Origin: Rhizobiales bacterium UBA1912 | GTDB taxonomy: Bacteria > Pseudomonadota > Alphaproteobacteria > Rhizobiales > Devosiaceae | Assembly: GCA_002337455.1 (NCBI GenBank) | Contig: DDGC01000030.1 | Location: 68,801-132,800, forward strand | Reading direction: 5' to 3' | Length of the DNA: 64,000 nt | Shown here: piece by piece, positions 40,245 to 48,994 of the stretch | Numbering within the stretch: position 1 is the first letter of the stretch | How the letters are laid out: every line of letters starts with the position of its first letter | The notes under the pieces: generated by a model | Seen by the model: only the letters and a program-made list of their open reading frames with translations | Told to the model about the DNA's origin: nothing | The model's database searches: none | Program-made: the position numbers and the translations under genes

Positions 40245-41760
40245 CGTCAGATTCTCCCTTGAGCCCAGCGGCATAGCGCATGATTTCTCCCTCTTTGATT
40301 TCCGCGCCTTCGAGCGTGCCCATGCGGCGCCCCTCGCGCATCACCACGACGCGGTGAGAAAGCCCGATCACTTCCTGCATCTCGGACGAGACGACGATGA
40401 TCGATTTGCCCTCTTTGGCGAGCGCGGCGATGATGTGATAAATTTGCTGTTTGGTGCCGACGTCGATACCACGGGTCGGCTCGTCGATGATGACGATTTC
40501 CGGCTCGCTCTCCATGGCCTTGCCCAGCATCAGTTTCTGCTGATTGCCGCCCGAAAGCTGGCCCACCCGAACCGACGCGTCGCGCGCCCTGATGTCGAAC
40601 CGGCGGGTGGCCCGCTCCATGGCCTCGACTTCGCTCGCTTCGTTCAGAAACCCGTTCTTGATATGCCGCTTGAGCGTCAAAAGCGTCAGATTTTGCTGCA
40701 GCCCGATATTGAGCAGCAATCCCTTCCCCTTGCGGTCCTTGGTCATATAGACCAGCCCCGCATCGATCGCCTGGCCAATCGAGGAAAACGCCACCGGCTC
40801 TCCCCGCAACCGCACGGTCCCGCCGGTTTTTTCCGTCAGGCCAACGATCGCTTCCATGACGGCCGTCCGGCCCGAGCCGATCAGCCCGGCAAAGCCCAGG
40901 ATCTCGCCGCGGCGCAGCGCAAAGCTCACGCCGCGCACGCCTGGTGCTGTCAGGCCCTCAACCTCGAGGAGCACCGGCGCATCGACATCTGGTTCGTGCT
41001 TGGGCGGATAGAGGTTGGACAATTCACGCCCCACCATCATCTCGGCAATCGCGTCCGGGGTCAGGTCCCCGGTTTCCACCGTTGCGATCAATTGCCCGTC
41101 CCGCAACACAGTGATGCGGTCCGACAGCGCCATGACCTCGTCGAGCTTATGGGAGATAAAGACAATGGCCACGCCCTTGGATTTGAGGCGCCGCACCTGC
41201 TCGAAAAAGATGTCGGTCTCGGCCGATGTCAGCACGGCAGTCGGCTCATCCATGATGAGGACGCGTGCGTCGCGACTGATCGCCTTGGCGATCTCGACCA
41301 TCTGCTTGTCGGCAACCGAAAGGGTGTTGATGCGGGCATTGGGATCGATGGACACGTGCAGGCCATCGAGAATGCGCTGCGCCTCGGCCAACATCTCGTT
41401 GCGACGCAAAAACCCGAAACGCATCCATTCGCGGCCCAGGAAAATGCTCTCGGCCACCGTCAGGTGCTCGGCGAGATTGAGTTCCTGATAGATAACGACA
41501 ATGCCGAGGGATTCGCTTTCGCCATTGGAGGGCAGCCTGATCGGCTCTCCGTCGAGCACGATGGTGCCCGAGGTCGGCTGCTCGATACCGGACAGGATCT
41601 TGATAAGGGTGGACTTGCCAGCGCCATTCTCCCCGATGAGCGCGTGAACCTCGCCAGCACGCACATCGAAATCGACGCTGAACAGCACCGGCACTTCGCC
41701 GAAGCTCTTGGAAACTCTGTTGGCTGCAAGAATATGCGGTGCACTGGCGCTATCGGCCAT
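40225..41760 (-). CDS. Sugar ABC transporter ATP-binding protein (RbsA/MglA type)
   Basis: 511 residues from ATG 41760 (AGGA upstream); the open frame beyond to 41901 crosses the operator and is not coding. Two fused ABC domains: the first has GENGAGKSTLIKILSG and LSVADKQMVEIAKAI with VLIMDEPTAVLT; the second has FAGLIGSGRTAVMEAIVGLT (degenerate Walker A), LSGGNQQKLMLGKAM and IVIIDEPTRGID. Typical of simple-sugar uptake systems. First gene of the operon, transcribed away from the LacI regulator. Confidence 0.93.
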   Translation of the reverse strand: MADSASAPHILAANRVSKSFGEVPVLFSVDFDVRAGEVHALIGENGAGKSTLIKILSGIEQPTSGTIVLDGEPIRLPSNGESESLGIVVIYQELNLAEHLTVAESIFLGREWMRFGFLRRNEMLAEAQRILDGLHVSIDPNARINTLSVADKQMVEIAKAISRDARVLIMDEPTAVLTSAETDIFFEQVRRLKSKGVAIVFISHKLDEVMALSDRITVLRDGQLIATVETGDLTPDAIAEMMVGRELSNLYPPKHEPDVDAPVLLEVEGLTAPGVRGVSFALRRGEILGFAGLIGSGRTAVMEAIVGLTEKTGGTVRLRGEPVAFSSIGQAIDAGLVYMTKDRKGKGLLLNIGLQQNLTLLTLKRHIKNGFLNEASEVEAMERATRRFDIRARDASVRVGQLSGGNQQKLMLGKAMESEPEIVIIDEPTRGIDVGTKQQIYHIIAALAKEGKSIIVVSSEMQEVIGLSHRVVVMREGRRMGTLEGAEIKEGEIMRYAAGLKGESDDDRASA

Positions 41761-41814
41761 CACCAGTCCTCCCCCGATTTCCCGCCGGCTCCATGGCCAG
41801 CTTCTCCCATTACC

Positions 41815-41859
41815 GCTTGTGTAAACCTTTTCATTTGTCATGTAAAGGTTTACACAAGC
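41815..41859. promoter_or_regulatory. Perfect 16-bp inverted repeat, probable LacI-family operator
   Basis: GCTTGTGTAAACCTTT (41815-41830) and AAAGGTTTACACAAGC (41844-41859) are exact reverse complements with a 13-base spacer. The site is about 55 bp upstream of the importer ATPase start and 209 bp from the lacI-type start. A related TGTGTATAAACC follows at 41866. The TGTAAACC/GGTTTACA halves fit a LacI-type operator. Confidence 0.65.
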
Positions 41860-41914
41860 CTGGATGTGTATAAACCATTGCGTGGGGATTGAGGTGCTCA
41901 CGCGCCTTAAGGTG

Positions 41915-41960
41915 CTCTGAGGACAAGTGGAATTCGCTCGTCCGGTTCAGAAGCGCTATA
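41915..41960. repeat. Degenerate copy of dispersed palindrome
   Basis: TGAGGACAAGTGG, then CTCGTCCGGTTCAGAAGCGC, resembles the AAGTGG...CCGGTTyGGAAGCGC pattern at 2861 and 34781 but has lost the perfect stem. Confidence 0.4.
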
Positions 41961-42067
41961 GAACGACGACCGGAAGCTTTGCGCCGTTTCGCTGAAACGG
42001 TGAAAGGATCCGGTCCGATGGGTAAATGGCCGGGTCCGTGAGGAAATAGCACCGGCATGGGGGAGCC

Positions 42068-43093
42068 TTGAGCGCGGTCAAACCAGCAACCATCGAGGAT
42101 GTGGCACTGATCGCCGGCGTTTCGATCGCCACGGTGTCCCGCGCGCTCAATGAACCGGCCAAAGTTGCCGATTCCACGCGCCGCAAGGTCATAGAGGCCG
42201 TCGCCCAGACTGGCTACACCACCAACGCCATGGCGCGGAACCTGCGCACCCGGCGTTCGCACATGATCCTCATCCTGGCGCCCGACGTCGGCGATCCGAA
42301 CTTTTCCAACATCCTCGTGGGTCTTGAGACCGAGGCCTCCAAACGCGGCTATGGCGTTCTGATCGGCAACACGCAGAATGATCCGATCCGCGAGACTGAC
42401 TACCTGCGCTTCATATCGTCCAACCAGGCCGATGGCATCATCCTGCTGACCGGCCATCTGCCTTTCGGTCTCAGCGAAAACCAGCCCGGCGCGCGGCTTC
42501 CGCCCATGGTGGCAATCAACGAGCCGATCCCCAATTCAGACATTCCCTTTGTCGGGGTCGACAATGTGGAAGGTGCCCGCGTCGCCACCGACCACCTCAT
42601 CAGCCAGGGCCATCGCGAAATCGCCTTTATCGGCCAGTCTCCGGGCCGGGCTGTTGCCCAGTTGCGCGAGCGCGGCTTCCGCACAGCACTGGCCGCAGCG
42701 GGGATTTCCGCCCAACCCAGCTTCATTCTCGAAGCCGATGGAACCACCGAGAGCGGCCGCGGGGCAGCCGAGCGCATGTTCGTGCGCGACAAGCTTCCGA
42801 CCGCCTTTTTCTGCGTCAACGACGCGACTGCGCTTGGCGTGCTGATCGCGCTGACTGCGCGCGGCTATGACCTGCCATACGAATTTTCGGTCATGGGTTT
42901 TGACGATATTTCCTTTGCCAGTTTCGTGACGCCGTCGCTGACCACCATGAAACAGCCCCGCCTCCAGATTGGCGAAGCCAGCATGGATCTTCTGCTCGAA
43001 ATGCTCGAAGGCGAACGACCGGCCAAACGCGAAATCCTGCTGCGCTCCGAGCTCATCCTGCGCAATTCGGTTGCCATGCGCCGCGCTTTGTGA
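42068..43093 (+). CDS. LacI-family transcriptional regulator
   Basis: 341 residues from a TTG at 42068 (GGGGGAG directly upstream, spacing short). The LacI helix-turn-helix is TIEDVALIAGVSIATVSRAL, with hinge region ARNLRTRRSHMILILAPDVG. The effector domain resembles sugar-binding periplasmic folds: ADGIILLTGHLPF, FVGVDNVEGARVATDHLIS, the GHREIAFIGQ segment and VMGFDDISFASFVTPSLTT. It diverges from the sugar importer and probably represses it through the 41815-41859 repeat. Its ligand presumably matches the imported sugar. Confidence 0.92.
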   Translation: MSAVKPATIEDVALIAGVSIATVSRALNEPAKVADSTRRKVIEAVAQTGYTTNAMARNLRTRRSHMILILAPDVGDPNFSNILVGLETEASKRGYGVLIGNTQNDPIRETDYLRFISSNQADGIILLTGHLPFGLSENQPGARLPPMVAINEPIPNSDIPFVGVDNVEGARVATDHLISQGHREIAFIGQSPGRAVAQLRERGFRTALAAAGISAQPSFILEADGTTESGRGAAERMFVRDKLPTAFFCVNDATALGVLIALTARGYDLPYEFSVMGFDDISFASFVTPSLTTMKQPRLQIGEASMDLLLEMLEGERPAKREILLRSELILRNSVAMRRAL

Positions 43094-43153
43094 GCGCCGT
43101 CAGGAACGTCCGCTCAACCTGCCGCGTTTTATATGCCCAGCGAGGAGCACCCC

Positions 43154-43597
43154 ATGACGCGCGACCAATCAGATTTCGAGAGCTTTTTTGAAGGCTACGT
43201 TGAAGCCTACAACCGGTCTTTGGGGGATAGCGTGGACCACGAGGCCATCCAGACCCATTTTTCGCCCAGCTTCATTGGGGCCGGGCCCGGTACCCTGATG
43301 ACCGGCGATAATGACGAGGCCTTTGCACGCACACTCGAAAAGGGCTTCGCCTTCTATAAATCCATCGGCACGAAAAAGATGAATGTGACCAGTGTGCAAA
43401 TAACCGATATCGACGAAAGCCACTACCTGGCCAAAGTTCATTACAGCGCCGAATACGACAAGGATGGTGAACCGCTCACCATCCCGTTTCCAGTATCCTA
43501 CATGCTCGAGGACACGGAGGGCCAACTCAGGATTTTCGGCTTTATAGCCGGCGACGAGATGGCCCTCTATCGCCAATACGGATTGATATCGGACTGA
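43154..43597 (+). CDS. NTF2/SnoaL-like hypothetical protein
   Basis: 147 residues from ATG 43154 (GAGGAG upstream). The alternating helix/strand pattern with FESFFEGYVEAYNRSLGD at the N-terminus and SYMLEDTEGQLRIFGFIAGD near the C-terminus suggests an NTF2-like/SnoaL fold. No catalytic residues can be named. It follows lacI by 60 bp and may share its transcript. Function unknown. Confidence 0.6.
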   Translation: MTRDQSDFESFFEGYVEAYNRSLGDSVDHEAIQTHFSPSFIGAGPGTLMTGDNDEAFARTLEKGFAFYKSIGTKKMNVTSVQITDIDESHYLAKVHYSAEYDKDGEPLTIPFPVSYMLEDTEGQLRIFGFIAGDEMALYRQYGLISD

Positions 43598-43599
43598 CT

Positions 43600-44022
43600 T
43601 TACTGCGCCGCAGGTGTTTCGGTTTCCTCTTCGACCGGCGCGTCCGCCGGAGCATCGTCCTCAGCAGGCGCTGCTTCGGCTGGCGTTTCCGCAGCAGGGG
43701 TTTCCGCGGCAGGGGCCGTTTCAGGCGGCGTTACCTCTACCGGTGTTTCGGGCTCCGTCACGGCTTCTTCGGTGGGCGCGGGTGTGGGCAGCGCATCGAG
43801 CTCGGTGGTCATTTCATCGTCGGCAGCGGGTACATCTTCAAGCGTAGCGCCGCCATCGGTCGTCGTCGCTGTCTCATCATAGGTTGTGGTGCTGAACCAG
43901 TAGACCGCCGCCAAGAGGACGACGACAGCAACCAACCCGTAAATGAGCACGCGTGAGTTCATCATGCGGCTATTGCCCTGCCGCGCTTCGGTCTTGGTAA
44001 GATCGGGCTTGTCATCGGTCAT
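43600..44022 (-). CDS. Membrane-anchored acidic Ala/Pro/Glu/Thr-rich protein
   Basis: 140 residues. A short cytosolic N-terminus (with NSRMMNSR) is followed by one membrane helix (VLIYGLVAVVVLLAAVYWF, about residues 25-43). The rest, about 95 residues, is low-complexity, with repeats of TPAPTEE, AAETPAAETPAEAAPAED and similar, probably periplasmic and disordered. The composition fits an envelope spacer or anchor. The 3' end is convergent with the NTF2-like gene, two bases apart. No family recognised; low-complexity makes homology uninformative. Confidence 0.6.
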   Translation of the reverse strand: MTDDKPDLTKTEARQGNSRMMNSRVLIYGLVAVVVLLAAVYWFSTTTYDETATTTDGGATLEDVPAADDEMTTELDALPTPAPTEEAVTEPETPVEVTPPETAPAAETPAAETPAEAAPAEDDAPADAPVEEETETPAAQ

Positions 44023-44253
44023 GAGTGCGTCCCTCTTGATCTGAACTCATCCGGAGTCCATCGGGCCAGACACGATGCCCGGCAGCGGTTAAACGCATGG
44101 CCCGGCATCGCGTTCCACCGGCCATCGTGATGCAAAATTGGGCAAATGGGAAATATCGTTCAACAAGTCACCACCTTGCGTGCAATCGGCCTTGCATGGC
44201 GTCAATTGTGACGACATAGTGTTTTTGTCCATTTGGTCCAATTTTGGCGCGTG

Positions 44254-45789
44254 ATGACGGAAAGCAGCCCCGAACCTCTGCTGACCCTTAAAGGTCTCAC
44301 CAAATCCTTCGGGAGCTTCAAGGCCAACGATTCCGTGGATCTCCAGATTTTCCCCGGCGAAATCCACGCGCTTTTAGGGGAAAACGGCGCCGGCAAATCG
44401 ACCTTCGTCAAAATGCTCTACGGCGCACTCCAGCCCGATGCGGGAGAAATCGTCTGGCGCGGAAAGCCCGTCTCCATTCCCAGCCCGGCCTTCGCCCGCC
44501 AACTCGGCGTTGGCATGGTGTTCCAGCACTTTTCCCTTTTTGAGGCGCTCACTGTTGCCGAAAACGTCGCCGTAGCCCTGCCCGGCGACACGCCCATCAA
44601 AAAAGTGGCCGCCGACGTCGAAAAACTCTCGCGCGAATACGGCCTGCCGCTCAAATCCGGTGCCTATGTGCATGACCTTTCGGTGGGCGAGCGTCAGCGC
44701 ATCGAAATTGTGCGATGCCTCTTGGGTCATCCCGACCTCGTCATCATGGACGAGCCGACATCGGTGCTCACGCCCCAGGAGGTCGATGATCTTTTTGCCG
44801 TGTTGCGCAAGCTTCGCGACGAGGGCAAGGCTATTCTCTATATCTCGCACAAGCTCGAGGAAGTCCGCGCGCTCTGTGAGCGCGCCACTATCCTGCGCCA
44901 CGGCAAGGTCGTGGGCACCTGCATCCCGCACGATGAAACCGCAACTTCGATCGCCCGCATGATGGTTGGCGCCGATATCCACCAGATCCGCCCGGCCAAG
45001 GCCCGCCCCCAAAGCGCCGAGCCGCTTCTCTCCATCTTCAATCTCTCGATGGATTCCCGCGAGGCTTTCGGCACCCCCCTCAAGGACGTTTCGCTCGATC
45101 TGTTCCCCGGCGAGATCGTCGGCATCGCCGGTATCGCCGGCAACGGTCAGACCGAACTGTTCGATGTGCTCTCGGGCGAACGGCTCGCCGGCAAGCCCGA
45201 GCAGGTAACGCTTTTCGGTCAACCGGTCGGCCATGACGACATCACCGCACGGCGCGCCAAGGGCGCTGTCTTTATCTCCGAGGAACGGCTGGGCCACGCC
45301 ACGGTGCCATCCCTCTCACTGAGCGAAAACGTCATCCTGACCCGTTACCGGGTCAATCCCGGCCTTAAATCGGGCATGTTCCTCAATCGCGGCAAGGCAA
45401 AAAGCCTGCTCGAAACCATCGTCGACAAGCTCGACGTGCGCAAAAGTTCCGCCGACCCCGCAGCCCAGTCACTCTCGGGCGGCAACCTTCAAAAATTCAT
45501 CATCGGGCGCGAAGTGCTCGAAGACCCAAAGGTGATCATCGTCAACCAGCCCACCTGGGGCGTCGATGCCGGTTCTGCCGCGCGCATCCGCCAGACGCTT
45601 GTCGATCTGGCTGAGGGCGGCGCCGCTGTTCTGGTTATCAGCCAGGACCTGGACGAGCTTTTCGAGTTCACCGACCGCCTTGCTGCCATCGCCGAGGGTC
45701 GCCTCTCTGATTTCGCACCCGTCGCCCAGGCCGACCGCAACGCCATCGGGCTCAAGATGTCGGGCATTTTTGAGGGCCAGAGCGCATGA
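44254..45789 (+). CDS. Nucleoside ABC transporter ATP-binding protein (BMP-type system)
   Basis: 511 residues from ATG 44254 (GTG 44251 and TTG 44233 are alternatives; no clear ribosome site). Two ABC domains: first GENGAGKSTFVKMLYG, LSVGERQRIEIVRCL, LVIMDEPTSVLT; second IAGNGQTELFDVLSG and LSGGNLQKFIIGREV with IIVNQPTWGVD, where the usual Asp-Glu is replaced by Asn-Gln. This is the YufO/NupA-type ATPase of purine nucleoside importers. It overlaps the first permease by four bases. Downstream deaminases support purine uptake. Confidence 0.9.
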   Translation: MTESSPEPLLTLKGLTKSFGSFKANDSVDLQIFPGEIHALLGENGAGKSTFVKMLYGALQPDAGEIVWRGKPVSIPSPAFARQLGVGMVFQHFSLFEALTVAENVAVALPGDTPIKKVAADVEKLSREYGLPLKSGAYVHDLSVGERQRIEIVRCLLGHPDLVIMDEPTSVLTPQEVDDLFAVLRKLRDEGKAILYISHKLEEVRALCERATILRHGKVVGTCIPHDETATSIARMMVGADIHQIRPAKARPQSAEPLLSIFNLSMDSREAFGTPLKDVSLDLFPGEIVGIAGIAGNGQTELFDVLSGERLAGKPEQVTLFGQPVGHDDITARRAKGAVFISEERLGHATVPSLSLSENVILTRYRVNPGLKSGMFLNRGKAKSLLETIVDKLDVRKSSADPAAQSLSGGNLQKFIIGREVLEDPKVIIVNQPTWGVDAGSAARIRQTLVDLAEGGAAVLVISQDLDELFEFTDRLAAIAEGRLSDFAPVAQADRNAIGLKMSGIFEGQSA

Positions 45790-46880
45790 GGCTCGAACTC
45801 ATCAAGCGCGGCAATCCTTCGCGCGCCCTGCAATTTCTCTCCCCGCTTATCGGGCTCACGCTTGCGGTTTTGACCGGCGCGGTCATGTTCGCCATTCTGG
45901 GCAAGGAGCCATTGGCCGCGCTCTACGTCTATTTCATCGAGCCGCTGACCGAGATGTGGTCGATCCATGAGCTGCTGATCAAGGCGGCACCGCTGATCCT
46001 GATGGGGGCCGGACTTTCGGTCTGCTATCTCTCCAACAACTGGAACATCGGCGCCGAAGGCCAATTCATCATGGGCGCCCTGGCCGGGTCGATCTTCCCG
46101 GTCCTGTTCACCGACCTCCAGACACCCTTCGTTTTGCCCCTGATGATGGCCTTCGCCATCGTCGGCGGCGCGCTTTGGGCCGGCATTCCGGCGCTGCTCA
46201 AGGCGAAATTCAACACCAACGAAATCCTCGTTAGCCTGATGCTGGTCTATGTGGCCGAGCTGATCCTCGACTATCTGGTGCGCGGCCCGTGGCGCAATCC
46301 GGGCGGCATGAATTTCCCCGAATCCGTACGCTTCCATGAATTCGCCCGCATCCCCGAACTGATGCCAGCCGACGGCCGCGCCAACTGGGGCATCGTCATT
46401 GCGATTATTGTTGCCGTTGCCATCTGGGTCATGCTCTCGCGCACGCTGAAAGGTTTTGAGATCAAGGTGCTCGGCACCAGCCCCCGCGCCGGAAAATTCG
46501 CCGGTTTCGATGCGAAAAAGATGATCTTTTTCTCCTTCCTTCTGGCTGGCGGCTGCGCCGGACTTGCCGGCATCATCGAAGTCGCCGGCGCTTCGGCGCA
46601 ACTGCGCCCCATCATCTCGCCCGGCTATGGGTTCACCGCAATCATCGTGGCGTTCCTTGGCCGCCTCAATCCGCTCGGGGTGATCGTCGCCGGGCTGGTC
46701 CTGGCGCTGACCTATCTCGGCGGAGAAGCCGCCCAGATTTCACTGGGGCTTTCAGACAAGGTCGCCCGCGTCTTTCAGGGAGCATTGCTGCTCTACATTC
46801 TGGCCTGTGACACGCTGATCCACTACCGCGTCCGTTTCGCGCGTGCGCCAAAAGCATCGGGGATCGCCGCCGATGCTTGA
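45786..46880 (+). CDS. Nucleoside ABC transporter permease 1 (YufP/NupB-like)
   Basis: 364 residues, about nine to ten membrane helices, BPD_transp_2 type. Features: KAAPLILMGAGLSVCYLSNN, NIGAEGQFIMGALAGS, FNTNEILVSLMLVYVAELIL, and the coupling loop GTSPRAGKFAGFDAKKM. It overlaps the ATPase by four bases and permease 2 by eight, so it is part of a tightly coupled operon. It forms a heterodimeric channel with the next gene product. Confidence 0.92.
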   Translation: MRLELIKRGNPSRALQFLSPLIGLTLAVLTGAVMFAILGKEPLAALYVYFIEPLTEMWSIHELLIKAAPLILMGAGLSVCYLSNNWNIGAEGQFIMGALAGSIFPVLFTDLQTPFVLPLMMAFAIVGGALWAGIPALLKAKFNTNEILVSLMLVYVAELILDYLVRGPWRNPGGMNFPESVRFHEFARIPELMPADGRANWGIVIAIIVAVAIWVMLSRTLKGFEIKVLGTSPRAGKFAGFDAKKMIFFSFLLAGGCAGLAGIIEVAGASAQLRPIISPGYGFTAIIVAFLGRLNPLGVIVAGLVLALTYLGGEAAQISLGLSDKVARVFQGALLLYILACDTLIHYRVRFARAPKASGIAADA

Positions 46881-47787
46881 ATCGATCCTTCTCACCATCG
46901 CCACCGCCGCAACGCCGCTCCTTCTGGCCGCCATCGGCGAACTCGTCGTCGAACGCTCCGGCACCCTCAATCTCGGCGTCGAAGGCATGATGGTCATGGG
47001 CGCCGTCGGCGGCTTTGTGGGCATGATCGTCACAGGCAATCCGTTTATCGGCGCGCTGGTCGGCGTGCTGTTCGGCGCCGGCCTCTCGCTTCTCTTTGCC
47101 TTTCTGGCCTTAACACTTGCCACCAACCAGTATGCCACCGGCCTTGCGCTGACCATTCTGGGTCTCGGCCTGTCCGGCCTGATCGGCGAGCCCTATGTCG
47201 GCCGCTCTGCCGTCCGCATGCCAGTCCTCGACATCCCGGGCCTCTCCGATATTCCGATCATCGGTCGGCTGCTGTTCGGCCAGGACCCGATTTTCTACAT
47301 CTCCATAGCGCTGGTCATCGCCGTTGCCTGGTTCCTGTTCAGGACCAAACAGGGCCTCACCCTGCGCTCAATCGGAGATAACCCGCAATCGGCCCACGCG
47401 CTCGGCATCAACGTCATCGGCTACCGCTATCTCGCCGTACTGTTCGGCGGCGCCTGCGCGGGGTTGGCGGGCGCGCATCTCTCGCTCGTTTACACCCCGC
47501 AATGGACCGAGAACATGTCGGCGGGCCGTGGCTGGATTGCGCTGGCGCTTGTGGTCTTTGCCTCCTGGCGCCCGGCCCGAGTGCTGGCCGGCGCCTATCT
47601 GTTCGGCGCGGTTTCCATCGGCCAGTTGCACGCCCAGGCGCTGGGGATCGGCATTCCGTCCCAGTTCCTCTCGGCGCTCCCCTATCTCGCCACCGTCCTT
47701 GTTCTGGTCTTGATTTCCCAGAACCGGCGGCTGACGCTGATCAACACCCCGGCCTCGCTCGGCAAGAGCTTCGTGCCGGATCGCTAA
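46873..47787 (+). CDS. Nucleoside ABC transporter permease 2 (YufQ/NupC-like)
   Basis: 304 residues from ATG 46873, about eight membrane helices. Typical features: IATAATPLLLAAIGELVVER, SGTLNLGVEGMMVMGAVGG, LALTLATNQYATGLALTILG and the coupling loop IGDNPQSAHALGINVIGYRY. It overlaps permease 1 by eight bases and ends 22 bp before the BMP binding-protein gene. Confidence 0.93.
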   Translation: MLESILLTIATAATPLLLAAIGELVVERSGTLNLGVEGMMVMGAVGGFVGMIVTGNPFIGALVGVLFGAGLSLLFAFLALTLATNQYATGLALTILGLGLSGLIGEPYVGRSAVRMPVLDIPGLSDIPIIGRLLFGQDPIFYISIALVIAVAWFLFRTKQGLTLRSIGDNPQSAHALGINVIGYRYLAVLFGGACAGLAGAHLSLVYTPQWTENMSAGRGWIALALVVFASWRPARVLAGAYLFGAVSIGQLHAQALGIGIPSQFLSALPYLATVLVLVLISQNRRLTLINTPASLGKSFVPDR

Positions 47788-47809
47788 ACAATCTTAGGAA
47801 GGGACAATC

Positions 47810-48883
47810 ATGAAAACGCTCCTCTCAACACTTGCAACAGCCACGGCGCTGTCGCTGACTCTCGTACCCGTGGCCATGGCGCAGGACGCCCCGGTCGAAG
47901 CCTGCTTTGTCTATGTCGGCTCCCACACCGATGGCGGCTGGAGCCAGGCCCACGACATCGCCCGCCTCGCGGTCGAGGAAGAATATGGCGATGCGGTCGA
48001 AACCCGTTTCATCGAAAACGTCGCCGAAGCGACTTCGGAAGGCGCCATCGAGCGCATGGCGCGTTCGGGCTGCGATATCATTTTCACGACCTCGTTCGGC
48101 TTCATGGACCCCACGATTGCCGTTGCCGAGCGCTTCCCGGACGTTCTGTTCGAACACGCAACAGGCTACAAGACCGCGCCCAACGTCTCGGTCTACAATT
48201 CGCGCTTCTATGAGGGCCGCTACATCCAGGGCGTCATCGCCGCCTCGATTTCCGAAGCCGGCGTCGCCGGTTACATCGGCTCGTTCCCCATCCCTGAAGT
48301 TGTGCAGGGCATCAACGCCTTCATGCTCGGCGCGCAGTCGATCAATCCCGACTTCGCCGTGAAAGTGGTCTGGGCCAATTCCTGGTACGATCCCGGTGCA
48401 GAAGCCGATGCCGCCAAGGTCCTGATGGATCAGGGCGTCGATATCATCACCCAGCACACCGACTCCACCGCTCCCATGCAAGAAGCTGCGGCGCGCGGCA
48501 TCAAGGCGTTCGGTCAGGCGTCCGACATGATCGAAGCGGGTCCTGAAACCCAGCTGACGGCAATCGTCGACACCTGGGCGCCGTACTACATCGAGCGCGT
48601 CGGCGCGGTCATCGATGGCACATGGGAAACCTCGGATACCTGGGACGGGCTGGTCGACGGCATCCTGACCATGGCGCCCTATACCAACATGCCCGAAGAG
48701 GTCGCAGCGCTGGCCGAAGAAACCGAAGAAGCCATAATGGCAGGCGACCTCGTGATCTTCTCGGGCCCGATCACCAAGCAGGACGGCACTCAGTGGTTGG
48801 CCGAAGGCGAGCAGGCCGATGACGGCACCCTGCTGGGCCTCAACTTCTACGTCGAAGGCGTGGACGACCAGCTTCCGCAGTAG
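47810..48883 (+). CDS. BMP family ABC transporter substrate-binding protein
   Basis: 357 residues with AGGAAGGGA upstream of ATG 47810. The signal peptide MKTLLSTLATATALSLTLVP ends near AMAQ. It is not a lipoprotein, unlike Gram-positive BmpA/Med. The mature domain is of the Bmp family: CFVYVGSHTDGGWSQAHDIA, FIENVAEATSEGAIERM, IFTTSFGFMDPTIAVAERFP, GYIGSFPIPEVVQGINAF. These bind purine nucleosides or, in some alphaproteobacteria, oxidised purines. The adjacent adenine deaminase, guanine deaminase and xanthine dehydrogenase genes point to a nucleoside or nucleobase. Confidence 0.93.
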   Translation: MKTLLSTLATATALSLTLVPVAMAQDAPVEACFVYVGSHTDGGWSQAHDIARLAVEEEYGDAVETRFIENVAEATSEGAIERMARSGCDIIFTTSFGFMDPTIAVAERFPDVLFEHATGYKTAPNVSVYNSRFYEGRYIQGVIAASISEAGVAGYIGSFPIPEVVQGINAFMLGAQSINPDFAVKVVWANSWYDPGAEADAAKVLMDQGVDIITQHTDSTAPMQEAAARGIKAFGQASDMIEAGPETQLTAIVDTWAPYYIERVGAVIDGTWETSDTWDGLVDGILTMAPYTNMPEEVAALAEETEEAIMAGDLVIFSGPITKQDGTQWLAEGEQADDGTLLGLNFYVEGVDDQLPQ

Positions 48884-48906
48884 GCTTTCGAGCTTTGTGA
48901 AATTGA

Positions 48907-48936
48907 GCGGCGGCAGCAATGCCGCCGCTTTTGTTT
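48907..48936 (+). terminator. Terminator after importer operon
   Basis: GCGGCGGC-AGCAAT-GCCGCCGC, a perfect 8-bp stem followed by TTTTGTTT. It lies between the BMP gene and ade, so ade may have its own promoter or depend on read-through. Confidence 0.8.
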
Positions 48937-48994
48937 CTTGACCCGGCCCACGACCCGCGACACCCTGACGAAACAGAAAACGGAAAACCACCCG

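Noticed and set aside
40262..41892. Plus-strand frame antisense to the sugar importer ATPase
   Set aside because: The minus strand carries complete Walker and signature motifs; the plus-strand product is a shadow.
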